Source: Haloarchaeobius salinus (lineage in GTDB: Archaea > Halobacteriota > Halobacteria > Halobacteriales > Natrialbaceae). From it: DNA of 64,000 nt. Under the pieces are notes generated by a model, which was given only the letters and a program-made list of their open reading frames with translations, did no database searches and had not been told where the DNA came from. How positions within the stretch are numbered: position 1 is the stretch's first letter; every line of letters starts with the position of its first letter. The position numbers were made by a program, and so were the translations under genes. Shown one piece after another: positions 50,928 to 59,242 of the stretch. The stretch is taken from NCBI RefSeq assembly GCF_024464185.1, contig NZ_JANHAU010000003.1:248001-312000 (forward strand). The letters are read 5' to 3'.

Positions 50928-51932
50928 ATGACAGACCTCGTCGCGACGACACCAGGACTGTTCCCCCTCCCGGACTGGGCGAAATCGGAGCTCTCGGACC
51001 TCAAAGGGCACCAGAAGGGCGACCTCATCTCGGGCGACGACGGGCCGGAACTGCAGGACGCCTACGACCGCGCCCGGAGCGAGGTCGTCGACGTCCAGAC
51101 CGACGCCGGACTCGACCGCGTCGTCGAGGGCCAGCTCCGCTGGGACGACATGCTCGCGCACCCGCTGGCCGTCCACGACAGCGTCGAGACCCGGGGAATC
51201 GTCCGCTACTACGACAACAACAACTTCTACCGCGAGCCCGTCGTGCAGGACGACCTGACGTTCGACGGGGACGTGGCCACCGAGCTGGAGGCCGCCGCCG
51301 AGCAGGTCGACGACGGGCTGCAGGCGGTGCTTCCAGGCCCGTACTCCCTGGCCGACCTCGCCACCGACGAGCACTACGGCGACGAGACGGAGTTCCTCCA
51401 CGCCGTCGCCGACTTCCTCGCCGGTGAAGCCGACGCCTTCCCCGCGGTCGAGACGCTGTTCCTGCTCGAACCGTCGCTGGTCGAGAACGCACCGGACGAG
51501 GGCCTCGACAGCGAGGTCCCCGAGGCCGTCTCGGCGGTCGCCGACGCGGTCGACGCCGAGGTCGTCGTCCACCCGTACTGGGGCGCACTCGACGAGAAGG
51601 TGTACGCCCACCTCCTCGACGCCGACGTGGACGCCGTCGGCTTCGACTTCGTCTCCGACCACGAGGCGAACCTCTACAACCTGCAGGAGTACGGTGCGAC
51701 CGACGACATCGCGCTCGGCCTGCTCGACGGGCAGAACACGCTCGTCGAGGAGCCCGAAGCCATCAACGAGCGCGTCGACTGGGTGTTCGACAACCTCCCG
51801 GTCGCAGAGTTCGACACGACGTACGTGACGACGAACACCGAGACGTTCTATCTCCCATACAGCAAGTTCGAGGCGAAGGTCCAGGCCGCCGCCGACGCCG
51901 TCGCCCTCGCCGAGACGGAGGTGCAAGCATGA
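50928..51932 (+). CDS. MetE-like protein without the zinc-site cysteines
   Basis: 334 residues starting MTDLVATTPGLFPLPDWAKS. TIM-barrel relative of cobalamin-independent methionine synthase: GQLRWDDMLAHPLAV, LPGPYSLADLATDEHYGDETEF and AVGFDFVSDHEANLY. The region equivalent to the catalytic zinc site reads HPYWGALDE with one His and no Cys, and the last Cys motif is replaced by TNTETFYLP. It may bind the methyl donor, or assist the partner that follows at a 4-bp ATGA overlap. Confidence 0.86.
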   Translation: MTDLVATTPGLFPLPDWAKSELSDLKGHQKGDLISGDDGPELQDAYDRARSEVVDVQTDAGLDRVVEGQLRWDDMLAHPLAVHDSVETRGIVRYYDNNNFYREPVVQDDLTFDGDVATELEAAAEQVDDGLQAVLPGPYSLADLATDEHYGDETEFLHAVADFLAGEADAFPAVETLFLLEPSLVENAPDEGLDSEVPEAVSAVADAVDAEVVVHPYWGALDEKVYAHLLDADVDAVGFDFVSDHEANLYNLQEYGATDDIALGLLDGQNTLVEEPEAINERVDWVFDNLPVAEFDTTYVTTNTETFYLPYSKFEAKVQAAADAVALAETEVQA

Positions 51933-53008
51933 CGACCAACGAGAACCGCGATCAGTTCCGCCCCGAGGACCACCCGAACGACCACTTCCTCCTGACGACC
52001 GTCGTCGGGAGCTACCCGAAGCCCAAGTGGCTGAACCGCGCGAAGGAGCTCTACGAGGACGAGGACCACGAGTTCGACGCGGACGACTGGGCCGAGGCGA
52101 AGGACGACGCCTGCCGGCTCATCACCGACGAGCACGAGCGCGCCGGCCTCGACGTCGTCGTCGACGGCGAGATGCGCCGCAACGAGATGGTCGAGTTCTT
52201 CGCCCACCGCATCGAGGGCTACGAGTTCAACGGCCCGGTCAAGGTCTGGGGCCACAACTACTTCGACAAGCCGAGCGTCGTCGACGACGTCGAGTACACC
52301 GACAGCTGGCTGGTCGACGAGTACGAGTTCACCGCCGCGGCCGCCGAGCGCCCGGTCAAGGTGCCCATCACCGGCCCGTACACGCTCGCGAACTGGTCGT
52401 TCAACGAGGCCTACGAGGACGACGAGGCCCTCGCCTACGACCTCGCGGACCTCGTCAACGAGGAGATCGAGAAGCTCGTCGACGCCGGCGCGCGCTACAT
52501 CCAGATCGACGAGCCCGCGCTCGCGACGACGCCCGACGACCACGCCATCGTCGGCGAGTGCCTGGAGCGCATCGCCGATGAGATCCAGGACGACGTGCGC
52601 ATCGGCCTGCACGTCTGCTACGGCGACTACTCGCGCATCTACCCCGAGATCCTCGACTACCCCGTCGACGAGTTCGACCTCGAGCTCGCCAACGGTGACT
52701 ACGACCAGCTCGACGTGTTCACCGCCGACGAGTTCACGAAGGACCTCGCGCTCGGTGTCGTCGACGCCCACACGGCCGAGGTCGAACCCGTCGAGGAGAT
52801 CAAGGAGAACGTCAGGAAGGGTCTCGAAGTGGTCCCGCCGGAGCGGCTCGTCATCTCGCCCGACTGCGGCGTGAAGCTGCTCCCGCGCGAGGTCGCCTTC
52901 GGCAAGATGCGGAACATGGTCCAGGCCGTCCGCGAGGTCGAGGCCGAGCTCGACGCCGGCGAGATCGAGGTGCCCGCCGCGTCGCGGCGCTCGCCCGCCG
53001 ACGACTGA
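51929..53008 (+). CDS. metE: MetE-like methionine synthase with intact zinc site
   Basis: 359 residues. TTVVGSYPKPKWLNRAKELY at the start and QIDEPALATTP in the barrel. Zinc ligands match MetE: His and Cys in IGLHVCYGDY, Glu in FDLELANGDYD and Cys in ISPDCGVKLL. It should activate homocysteine as thiolate and take a methyl group. It lacks the N-terminal duplicate barrel of bacterial MetE; the protein encoded just upstream may replace it. The methyl donor in archaea is not settled. Confidence 0.9.
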   Translation: MTTNENRDQFRPEDHPNDHFLLTTVVGSYPKPKWLNRAKELYEDEDHEFDADDWAEAKDDACRLITDEHERAGLDVVVDGEMRRNEMVEFFAHRIEGYEFNGPVKVWGHNYFDKPSVVDDVEYTDSWLVDEYEFTAAAAERPVKVPITGPYTLANWSFNEAYEDDEALAYDLADLVNEEIEKLVDAGARYIQIDEPALATTPDDHAIVGECLERIADEIQDDVRIGLHVCYGDYSRIYPEILDYPVDEFDLELANGDYDQLDVFTADEFTKDLALGVVDAHTAEVEPVEEIKENVRKGLEVVPPERLVISPDCGVKLLPREVAFGKMRNMVQAVREVEAELDAGEIEVPAASRRSPADD

Positions 53009-53044
53009 GCGGTCCACCCGTTCTCCTCCGTCGCGGCTCCCGTC

Positions 53045-54754
53045 TCAGGTGGCACGCGGGAGGGTGACGCGAACTATCGTCCCCCGCGGGTCGTTCTCGG
53101 CGAAGTTCACCTCGCCACCGGCGGCCATCACCGCCCAGTTGACGAGCCACAGGCCGAGCCCGGAGCCGTGCTCCAGCGGCGTCTCCTCGTCGGCGGCCAG
53201 GACGCGTCGTTCCGCGGGCGGGATGCCGGGGCCGGTGTCGGCGATCTCGACCGTGACCGAGTCACCGTCGTCCGTGACGGTCACGCGCACGTCGGTCGTC
53301 GCCGTCTCGCCGTCGGTCGGTGTCCCGTGTTCGACGGCGTTGTCGACGAGCTCGTAGAGCGCCCACTCGAGCGTACTGTGCCCGAGCACGACCGCGTCGA
53401 CCGACTCGGGCGTCTCGATGCTCGCGTCGGGGGACGCCCGGCGGACACGGTCGACAGCGTGGTCGATGGTCGGGCCGAGCGGGACCGCTCGGCGCTCGCC
53501 GTCGACGCCGTCGAGTGCGCGCTCGGCGAACCGGGCGCGGTCGGACCAGTCGACCAGCTGCTCGGCCGACGAGAGCATCGTCTCCAGCCCCTCGCGCTGG
53601 GCGGCCGACAGCTCCTCGGCTATCGTCTCGCCGTGACCGAGGATGAGGTTCGTCTCGTGGCGGACGTTGTGCCGGAGAACTCTGTTGAGCACGTTGAGCC
53701 GCTGCTCGCGGAGCACCCGGTCGGTCACGTCCTGCAGCGTGAGCAGCTGGCCGACGTACAGCCCGCGACCGCGGTACACCGGTGTCGATTCGACGTCGAC
53801 GTAGCGCTCCCGGTCGTCCTCGCCGCTGAGCAGCAGTCGTTGCTGCTCCTCCTCGAGCCCGCCGTCGGTGGCCATCGCCAGCTCCGACTGCACGGACTCG
53901 AGGCGGCGGCCGACGGCGTCGTCGTCGCCGATGAACCGCTCTGCGGCCGGGTTGGTCTGCGTTATCTCGCCGTTCGCGTCGAGGACGACCACCCCGGCAG
54001 CCATCTCGGCGACGACCGCCTCGCTCGCGACCGTCGGCGTGAGTGGGACGACCCGGAGCAGTTCGTGTCCGAACAGCGCGACGGCGAACGCGACCAGCGA
54101 GACGGCGAACGCGACCGGTCCGAGCACCAGTCCGGGGACCAGCGGCGCGTCGACGACCGTCGGGACGCTCCCGAGCAGCGGTGCCGTCGCGGCGACGAGG
54201 AGCGCGACCGTCCGTCCGCGGTAGAGCTGTGGGACCTGCAGCGTCGCCCGGACGAGCACCGCGGAGCCCGCGATGACCATGGCGTAGACGTACAGGATGG
54301 TCACCGGGTACAGCGGACCGTGGTCGAGCGTCGCCGTCGGGAGCCCCGGCCCACCGACGGAGACGGCCTCGACGACGCGGAACAGCCCGTCGGGGTTCGC
54401 CCAGACGAGCACCAGCGTCACCACTGGCTGTACCGCGAGCAGGGCGGCGAACCGCCGGGAGTAGCCGCCCCTGGGGCCGGTGTAGGCGAGGACGAACAGC
54501 AGCCACGCGGGTGCGACCAGCAGGATACCGACCCACTCGGCGTTGACGAGGAAGAGGAACGACTCACGGGTGGTCGCACCGACACGGAGCCCGTGGATGC
54601 CGACCCACAGCCCCGAGCCGACGCTCAGGGTCGCGAACTCCACCCCACCGGGGACGGACCGTCGACGGGCTTCCCGGAGTGCGTACGCCGCGAGGGCGAA
54701 CGCCATCGCGGCCAGCGAGAGGAGCGCGACCGAGAAGACGTTGAGCGTGATCAT
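53045..54754 (-). CDS. 7TM-PAS sensor histidine kinase
   Basis: 569 residues from ATG at 54752-54754 (MITLNVFSVALLSLAAMAFA). Seven helices to about residue 225 (HisKA_7TM type), a PAS domain (MAAGVVVLDANGEITQTNPAAERFIG) at about 245-345, then the phosphoacceptor helix LNRVLRHNVRHETNLILGHG (H380 region) and HATPase with DNAVEHG, DTGPGIP and GSGLGLW. Signals through the membrane to an unknown regulator; no response regulator gene is adjacent. The frame upstream to 54814 adds residues unlike a membrane start. Confidence 0.92.
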   Translation of the reverse strand: MITLNVFSVALLSLAAMAFALAAYALREARRRSVPGGVEFATLSVGSGLWVGIHGLRVGATTRESFLFLVNAEWVGILLVAPAWLLFVLAYTGPRGGYSRRFAALLAVQPVVTLVLVWANPDGLFRVVEAVSVGGPGLPTATLDHGPLYPVTILYVYAMVIAGSAVLVRATLQVPQLYRGRTVALLVAATAPLLGSVPTVVDAPLVPGLVLGPVAFAVSLVAFAVALFGHELLRVVPLTPTVASEAVVAEMAAGVVVLDANGEITQTNPAAERFIGDDDAVGRRLESVQSELAMATDGGLEEEQQRLLLSGEDDRERYVDVESTPVYRGRGLYVGQLLTLQDVTDRVLREQRLNVLNRVLRHNVRHETNLILGHGETIAEELSAAQREGLETMLSSAEQLVDWSDRARFAERALDGVDGERRAVPLGPTIDHAVDRVRRASPDASIETPESVDAVVLGHSTLEWALYELVDNAVEHGTPTDGETATTDVRVTVTDDGDSVTVEIADTGPGIPPAERRVLAADEETPLEHGSGLGLWLVNWAVMAAGGEVNFAENDPRGTIVRVTLPRAT

Positions 54755-54845
54755 CGATGATGTGGTGACCGCCCGCAGCGGGTCTCGATGAACTGTCCTC
54801 CGACCCGCGGTCACTTGGCTCTACTTGCCGAATCATGGTCGGCGG

Positions 54846-55181
54846 TCAGAACACGCCCCGGACGAGCGCCCCGAACGTCGGGAGCCCCAGCCCGAGCGCC
54901 AGCGCGAGCCAGACCGGTTGCCCCATCCCGAGCACCGGTCCGAGCGTCCCGGCGAGCCAGAGCTGGCCGAGGAACACGACGACGGCGAGCACGCCGACCC
55001 CGAAGCCGGCACCGATGCCGCGCGGAACCGTGCGCTGTGGGAGTGCTGCCAGCGCGCCCGCGAGCAGCAACCCGGACCAGTGGAACAGCGAGAGCCCGAC
55101 GCCGAGCAGGACCGCGCCGTTCGTCGCCGCGACGCGACGGCTGTCGTCCTCGCGCAGTTCGGTGAGGAACTCGGGCGTCAT
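54846..55181 (-). CDS. small membrane protein (111 aa)
   Basis: MTPEFLTELREDDSRRVAATN then four hydrophobic helices (about 20-38, 42-56, 57-76, 86-108). ATG at 55179-55181 overlaps the stop of the penicillin acylase gene by 4 bp, so it is co-translated. Not recognised; a membrane partner for the acylase or an independent small protein. Confidence 0.72.
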   Translation of the reverse strand: MTPEFLTELREDDSRRVAATNGAVLLGVGLSLFHWSGLLLAGALAALPQRTVPRGIGAGFGVGVLAVVVFLGQLWLAGTLGPVLGMGQPVWLALALGLGLPTFGALVRGVF

Positions 55182-57589
55182 CCGTCTCCCTCCTCGAAGG
55201 TGATGTCGATGCCGTCCGGGACCTTCCGACGCATCGGCTTGTACTCGCCGTTCGCCCACGCCTGTAGCTGGTCGTCGTAGTGCGCGGAGAAGTAGTCGCC
55301 CGAGTTCCCCCCGGGCAGGATGGCCCGCGAGTCGCCGTCGAACGTGGCGACCATGCGCCAGCTCGCACCGGTCGACCCCTCGCTGTGGAAGTTCCGCACC
55401 GTGCCGGGCGAGCCGGCCGTCCGGAGCCGGTCGTAGTTCAGGAACGGCTGGTCGAACGGGTGCGAAAAGCGGACGCGGTTCCAGTCGCCGTAGTCGTCCC
55501 AGCCCTCGTCGGCGATCCTGTCGCGTGCTGCCCCCATCGCCTCGGCGGCGACGGCCGTTCGGTCGCCGTCGAACCACTCGCTGTCGGCCGGGAGCGTCCC
55601 GAGTATCCAGTCGTTCGGGTTCGGGAAGTCCTCGGGGAGTCCGGCGTCGGCGAACGCGTCCTCGAAGGTCGCGCTGCGGAACTCCCGGAGCCAGTGCTCG
55701 AACAGGAGCGGTTCTGGGTCGCCGGGGCGCATCTCGCCGTCCCAGTCCAGCAGCGACTCGGGCGGCTCGAAGGCGTCGGTCGAACTGCCACCGTCCTCGG
55801 TCGTCGGGACGCCGACCTCGGCGACGGCCTCGATGGTCGGACGGAACAGCTCGTACCGGGGGTCGAGCGTGTCGAGCTGTACGTCGCGGGCGAACGCGGC
55901 GTCCATCGGCTCGTCGCTCGACGCCCGCTCGTCCAGCCGGTCGTAGATGCGACTGCCACGGAACGGCGGCGCGTACCCCTCGGAGATGTAGTGCTCCGGG
56001 TCGCCCGTGAGTCGCTGGTTCGCCGTCGCGAGGGAGTCCGGGTTCCGCACGCCGGGCTTCTCCTCGAACGGGACGAACCCCTCCCACGAGGACTCGCCGA
56101 AGGGCGTGTAGCCCGCGCCCCACTCGCCCTCGCGGGCCGAGCCGTCGAAGATTCTGGTTCCCCGCACCGGCTCGCCGTCGGTCGTCCGGATGGGGATCTG
56201 GCCGGTGACCCAGTAGTACGTCCCGCCGTCCGAATCGGCGTAGACGAAGCTCTGCGTCGGCTCGTCGAACTTCCGGATGGCGGCCTCGGCCTCGTCGACG
56301 CCGCCAGCGACGTTGAGCTCGTGGACCGCCTCGACGGTCCGCGTCGCGGAGAGCCCCGTCCACGCGACGCCGAGCTCGTCGGCCCGCTCGAACTCGTCGC
56401 CGTCCGGGTACTGCGTGAGCACCGAACCGTGGACGGACCGCTTGACCGTCACCTCGACGTCCTCACCGTCGGCCACCGCGACGGTCTCGGTCCGGCTGTC
56501 GAACTCCCGCGTCTCGTCGCCGTACCGGTAGCTCCCGTCACCCGTCGTCTCGTACGTGTAGAAGTCGATGACGTCCGCGCCGGCGTTGGTGAAGCCCCAC
56601 GCCCCGGCGTGGTTCTGGCCGATGATGACGAACGGGACTCCCGGGAAGCTCACCCCGCGCACGTCGAGCGGGTCCGGGCCGACGACGTGCTGCTCGTACC
56701 AGACCGGCGGCACGGTCAGGTTGAGGTGCGGGTCGTTGGCGACGATGGGATCGCCCGAAGCGGTGTGTTCGCCCGAGACCACCCACGAGTTCGAGCCCAC
56801 ACCGGGGTCGGACTCGAACGACCCGAGCCAGGAGACCATCCCGGGTTCCGGCGTCGCGGCGTCCGCGCCCGCGACCGTCCCCGAGGCACCGTCGCCACCA
56901 CGGATGATGGGTACGTCGTGGTCCATGAGCCGCGGGTACAGCTCCTCGGTCGCCTCGCTCCCGAGTCGGTCCCGGGCCAGTGCCGTCCGGAGCGTGCGGA
57001 ACGAGCCGGTCAGTCCCCACGCGATCTGCTTCGAGATGAGGAGGCACGCCGTCGGCGTCCACTCCCGCGGCTCGAACGACAGCAGGCGATACTCGAGGGG
57101 TGTCGACTCCCGTTCGAGCGCATGGTTCACGCCGTCGACGTACGCCTCGACCACGTCGCCGGTCGCGGTGCCCTCGGCGCGCTCCCAGGTCGCCTCGGCC
57201 GCGCCCGCGAAGTCCAGCTGGCGGTGGAACACGTCGGAGTCCACCGCCACGTCGCCGACGACCGCGGCCAGTTCCCCAGCCATCAGTCGTCGGTAGAGGT
57301 CCATCTGGAAGAACCGGTCCGCACCGTGGCAGTACCCCACCGCGAAGTACGCCGCACGCTCGTCGTCGGCCTCGACGTGCGGGACGTGGTCGTCGTCGTA
57401 GCTGACCGTCGCCGCGCCGTACGGACTGTCCACCGAACCGGCCGCGTTCCGGTTCGCCGCACCCCACACCGTCCCCGAGTTCGGCGTGAACCGTGTCAGG
57501 TACGACCGTGCGTCGGTCAGTGCCATCCCCCCGACGCCGGCCCCGAGGACCGCGGAGAGGACCGCGCGTCTCGTCGTCTCTTCGTTCAC
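55178..57589 (-). CDS. penicillin acylase family N-terminal nucleophile hydrolase, Tat or signal-anchor type
   Basis: 803 residues. Start MNEETTRRAVLSAVLGAGVGGM is a short twin-arginine-like signal with no lipobox. The beta-chain start GVGSNSWVVSG gives nucleophile S266, followed by VIIGQNHAGAWGFTNAGADV. No PGF tail is present, unlike the enzyme at 32885. The two share the family fold but differ in length and anchoring, so probably differ in substrate. Coupled to a small membrane protein downstream. Confidence 0.92.
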   Translation of the reverse strand: MNEETTRRAVLSAVLGAGVGGMALTDARSYLTRFTPNSGTVWGAANRNAAGSVDSPYGAATVSYDDDHVPHVEADDERAAYFAVGYCHGADRFFQMDLYRRLMAGELAAVVGDVAVDSDVFHRQLDFAGAAEATWERAEGTATGDVVEAYVDGVNHALERESTPLEYRLLSFEPREWTPTACLLISKQIAWGLTGSFRTLRTALARDRLGSEATEELYPRLMDHDVPIIRGGDGASGTVAGADAATPEPGMVSWLGSFESDPGVGSNSWVVSGEHTASGDPIVANDPHLNLTVPPVWYEQHVVGPDPLDVRGVSFPGVPFVIIGQNHAGAWGFTNAGADVIDFYTYETTGDGSYRYGDETREFDSRTETVAVADGEDVEVTVKRSVHGSVLTQYPDGDEFERADELGVAWTGLSATRTVEAVHELNVAGGVDEAEAAIRKFDEPTQSFVYADSDGGTYYWVTGQIPIRTTDGEPVRGTRIFDGSAREGEWGAGYTPFGESSWEGFVPFEEKPGVRNPDSLATANQRLTGDPEHYISEGYAPPFRGSRIYDRLDERASSDEPMDAAFARDVQLDTLDPRYELFRPTIEAVAEVGVPTTEDGGSSTDAFEPPESLLDWDGEMRPGDPEPLLFEHWLREFRSATFEDAFADAGLPEDFPNPNDWILGTLPADSEWFDGDRTAVAAEAMGAARDRIADEGWDDYGDWNRVRFSHPFDQPFLNYDRLRTAGSPGTVRNFHSEGSTGASWRMVATFDGDSRAILPGGNSGDYFSAHYDDQLQAWANGEYKPMRRKVPDGIDITFEEGDG

Positions 57590-57719
57590 GATGCGCAGCT
57601 AAACGGACGGAACGGGTAAAGTTTCTTTCCGTGGTGGATGGCTCTGCCGGGAGTCCGTCCCCCCTCACGGGACGGAGCCGTGGCTCCCGAACTGCTGAAC
57701 GGCGGAAGAAGTCGAAGGC

Positions 57720-58184
57720 TTACTCGTAGAGCCAGCCTTCGTCGACCTTCTCGTAGTCGACGAGTTCGTCCTCGTCGAAGAACAGGTCGATCTCGCGCTC
57801 GTTCGACCCGGGGTCCTCGTGGTCCGAGCCGTGGATGACGTTGCGGCCGAGGTCCAGCCCGAAGTCACCGCGGATGGTGCCCGGGGCGGAGTCGGCGGGG
57901 TCGGTCTCGCCCATCATAGTGCGGACCTGCCGGATGGCGTCGTCGCCCTCCCAGACCATCGCCATGACGGGCCCGGAGGTGATGAACTCGACGAGGCCGT
58001 CGAAGAACGGCTTGCCCTCGTGTTCGCCGTAGTGCTCCTCGGCGAGCTCCTGGTCGATCTGCATGAACTTCGCGCCGACCAGCTTCAGACCGCGGTCCTC
58101 GAACCGGGAGATGATCTCGCCGGTGAGGCCACGCTGGACGCCGTCGGGCTTGACCATGACGAAGGTGCGCTCGCGCTCGCTCAT
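57720..58184 (-). CDS. ndk: nucleoside diphosphate kinase
   Basis: 154 residues from ATG at 58182-58184 ([20 protein letters not shown]). Catalytic His in [12 protein letters not shown] (NVIHGSD motif) at about 115-122. Moves phosphate between NTPs and NDPs. It overlaps the L24e gene by 4 bp. Gene order L7Ae-S28e-L24e-ndk is common in archaea. Confidence 0.97.
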   Translation of the reverse strand: MSERERTFVMVKPDGVQRGLTGEIISRFEDRGLKLVGAKFMQIDQELAEEHYGEHEGKPFFDGLVEFITSGPVMAMVWEGDDAIRQVRTMMGETDPADSAPGTIRGDFGLDLGRNVIHGSDHEDPGSNEREIDLFFDEDELVDYEKVDEGWLYE

Positions 58185-58387
58185 TCCTCGTCGTCCTCCT
58201 CGTCCCCGGAGACGCCGGCACCGGCCTCCGTCCACTCGAGGTCCCGGGGCTCGCGGCCGAGGTCGGCGTTCTTCTCACACTTCGCGGAACAGTAGTGGAC
58301 CGTGGTGCCGTCCGTGTGGACGAACATGGTCCCCGTTCCGGGCGTGATCTCGGTACCGCAGTACTCGCAGTCGCGCGTCGTCACCAT
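58181..58387 (-). CDS. rpl24e: 50S ribosomal protein L24e
   Basis: 68 residues. [27 protein letters not shown]; four cysteines (CEYCG and CSAKCEKN) bind zinc, followed by an acidic tail. Start overlaps S28e stop as TAATG. Translationally coupled to S28e. Confidence 0.96.
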   Translation of the reverse strand: MVTTRDCEYCGTEITPGTGTMFVHTDGTTVHYCSAKCEKNADLGREPRDLEWTEAGAGVSGDEEDDEE

Positions 58388-58611
58388 TATTGTCCTCCGA
58401 TGGAGTCGGCCTCGCGAGCGGTCTCCCGCAGCTGCAGGATGTCGCCCTCGCGGACCGGGCCGAGGCAGTTACGCGTGATGATTCGACCCTGATTCTCCCC
58501 TTCGCGGATGCGACACTTGACCTGCATGGCTTCGCCGTGCATGCCGGTCTTGCCGACTATCTCGATGACTTCCGCGGGGGTCGCGCCGTCTTCGGACTCT
58601 TCGGCACTCAT
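58387..58611 (-). CDS. rps28e: 30S ribosomal protein S28e
   Basis: 74 residues. [46 protein letters not shown] with C-terminal [10 protein letters not shown]-fold protein in the small subunit. 9 bp after rpl7ae stop. Confidence 0.97.
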   Translation of the reverse strand: MSAEESEDGATPAEVIEIVGKTGMHGEAMQVKCRIREGENQGRIITRNCLGPVREGDILQLRETAREADSIGGQ

Positions 58612-58620
58612 GGATTACCT

Positions 58621-58980
58621 CTAAAGGTCCTCGAGTTTGCCCGCGATGTCCTCGACGTCCGTCGAGGCCTCGCCGGCGTCGACGACGGCGGCCGCGGCAC
58701 TCCCGACCTCAAGGCCGGCTGCGTGGCCGACGTCGTCCTGCGTCTCGATGAAGACGACCGGGATACCCTTCTCGTCGGCCAGCTCGGGGAGGTGCATGAC
58801 GATCTCCTCGGGCTGGACGTCCTCGGCGACGTAGATGAGCTCGGCGTTGCCGCGCTCGACGGCCTTCGTCGTCTCGTTGGTTCCTTTCTTTACGCTACCT
58901 GTGTCTCGTGCGACCTCGAGGGCCTCGAGGGCGTCCTCTTGGAGGTCGGCTGGGATCTCTTTTGTTACGTAGACTGCCAT
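58621..58980 (-). CDS. rpl7ae: ribosomal protein L7Ae (K-turn binding)
   Basis: 119 residues starting [20 protein letters not shown]. The [44 protein letters not shown] core binds kink-turn RNA. L7Ae is part of the large subunit, box C/D and H/ACA RNPs and RNase P. The start codon ATG at 58978-58980 is preceded by GAGGTG (58988-58993 on the plus strand), and by a long leader with box C/D-like motifs (see next). Confidence 0.97.
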   Translation of the reverse strand: MAVYVTKEIPADLQEDALEALEVARDTGSVKKGTNETTKAVERGNAELIYVAEDVQPEEIVMHLPELADEKGIPVVFIETQDDVGHAAGLEVGSAAAAVVDAGEASTDVEDIAGKLEDL

Positions 58981-59113
58981 GGTTGTTCACCTCTCCTACG
59001 CGTGGGCTCGCGCTCCCCTGCCGTCGCGGGCGAGGCCCGCATGACCGTCAGCTGGGTCCGACGGTCGGAATCCTGTGGGGCTAGGAGCATCATCAACCCC
59101 GCGTAGGGTGTAA
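58981..59113 (-). promoter_or_regulatory. long structured leader of the L7Ae operon
   Basis: A palindromic TATA box (CCTTATAAGG, 59134-59143) predicts transcription from about 59113, so the leader is about 130 nt. Its 5' end holds CCTACGCG (59100-59107), which is complementary to CGCGTAGG (58995-59002) next to the ribosome-binding site; CACC (59107-59110) can pair with GGTG (58988-58991) in that site. Between them are TGATGA (59090-59095), CTGA (59048-59051) and a 7-bp hairpin GACCGTC/GACGGTC (59060-59066, 59043-59049). Box C/D-like motifs are L7Ae targets, so autoregulation is likely. Inferred from sequence only. Confidence 0.5.
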
Positions 59114-59133
59114 TACAACCGTAGCCCGGCCCA

Positions 59134-59143
59134 CCTTATAAGG
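59134..59143. promoter_or_regulatory. palindromic TATA box between L7Ae and tmcA
   Basis: CCTTATAAGG reads the same on both strands, so one TBP site could serve leftward (L7Ae) and, less certainly, rightward (tmcA) transcription. Confidence 0.5.
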
Positions 59144-59191
59144 GTGTCCAAAGCGCCGAGCGCGTGGGACACCGGCCCACAGTTCACCCGG

Positions 59192-59226
59192 CCGAGATGG
59201 GGGACCGAAACGCCCCTCTATCTCGG
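59192..59226 (+). promoter_or_regulatory. hairpin upstream of tmcA
   Basis: CCGAGAT (59192-59198) and ATCTCGG (59220-59226) pair exactly; inside them GGGG (59199-59202) pairs CCCC (59213-59216), leaving a 10-base loop and a 3-base bulge. It ends 16 nt before the ATG at 59243. If tmcA is transcribed from the palindromic TATA box, this hairpin is in its leader. A nearer TATA-like CTCTATCT at about 59215-59222 would remove it. Confidence 0.4.
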
Positions 59227-59242
59227 GGCCCCACGCGGGTGT

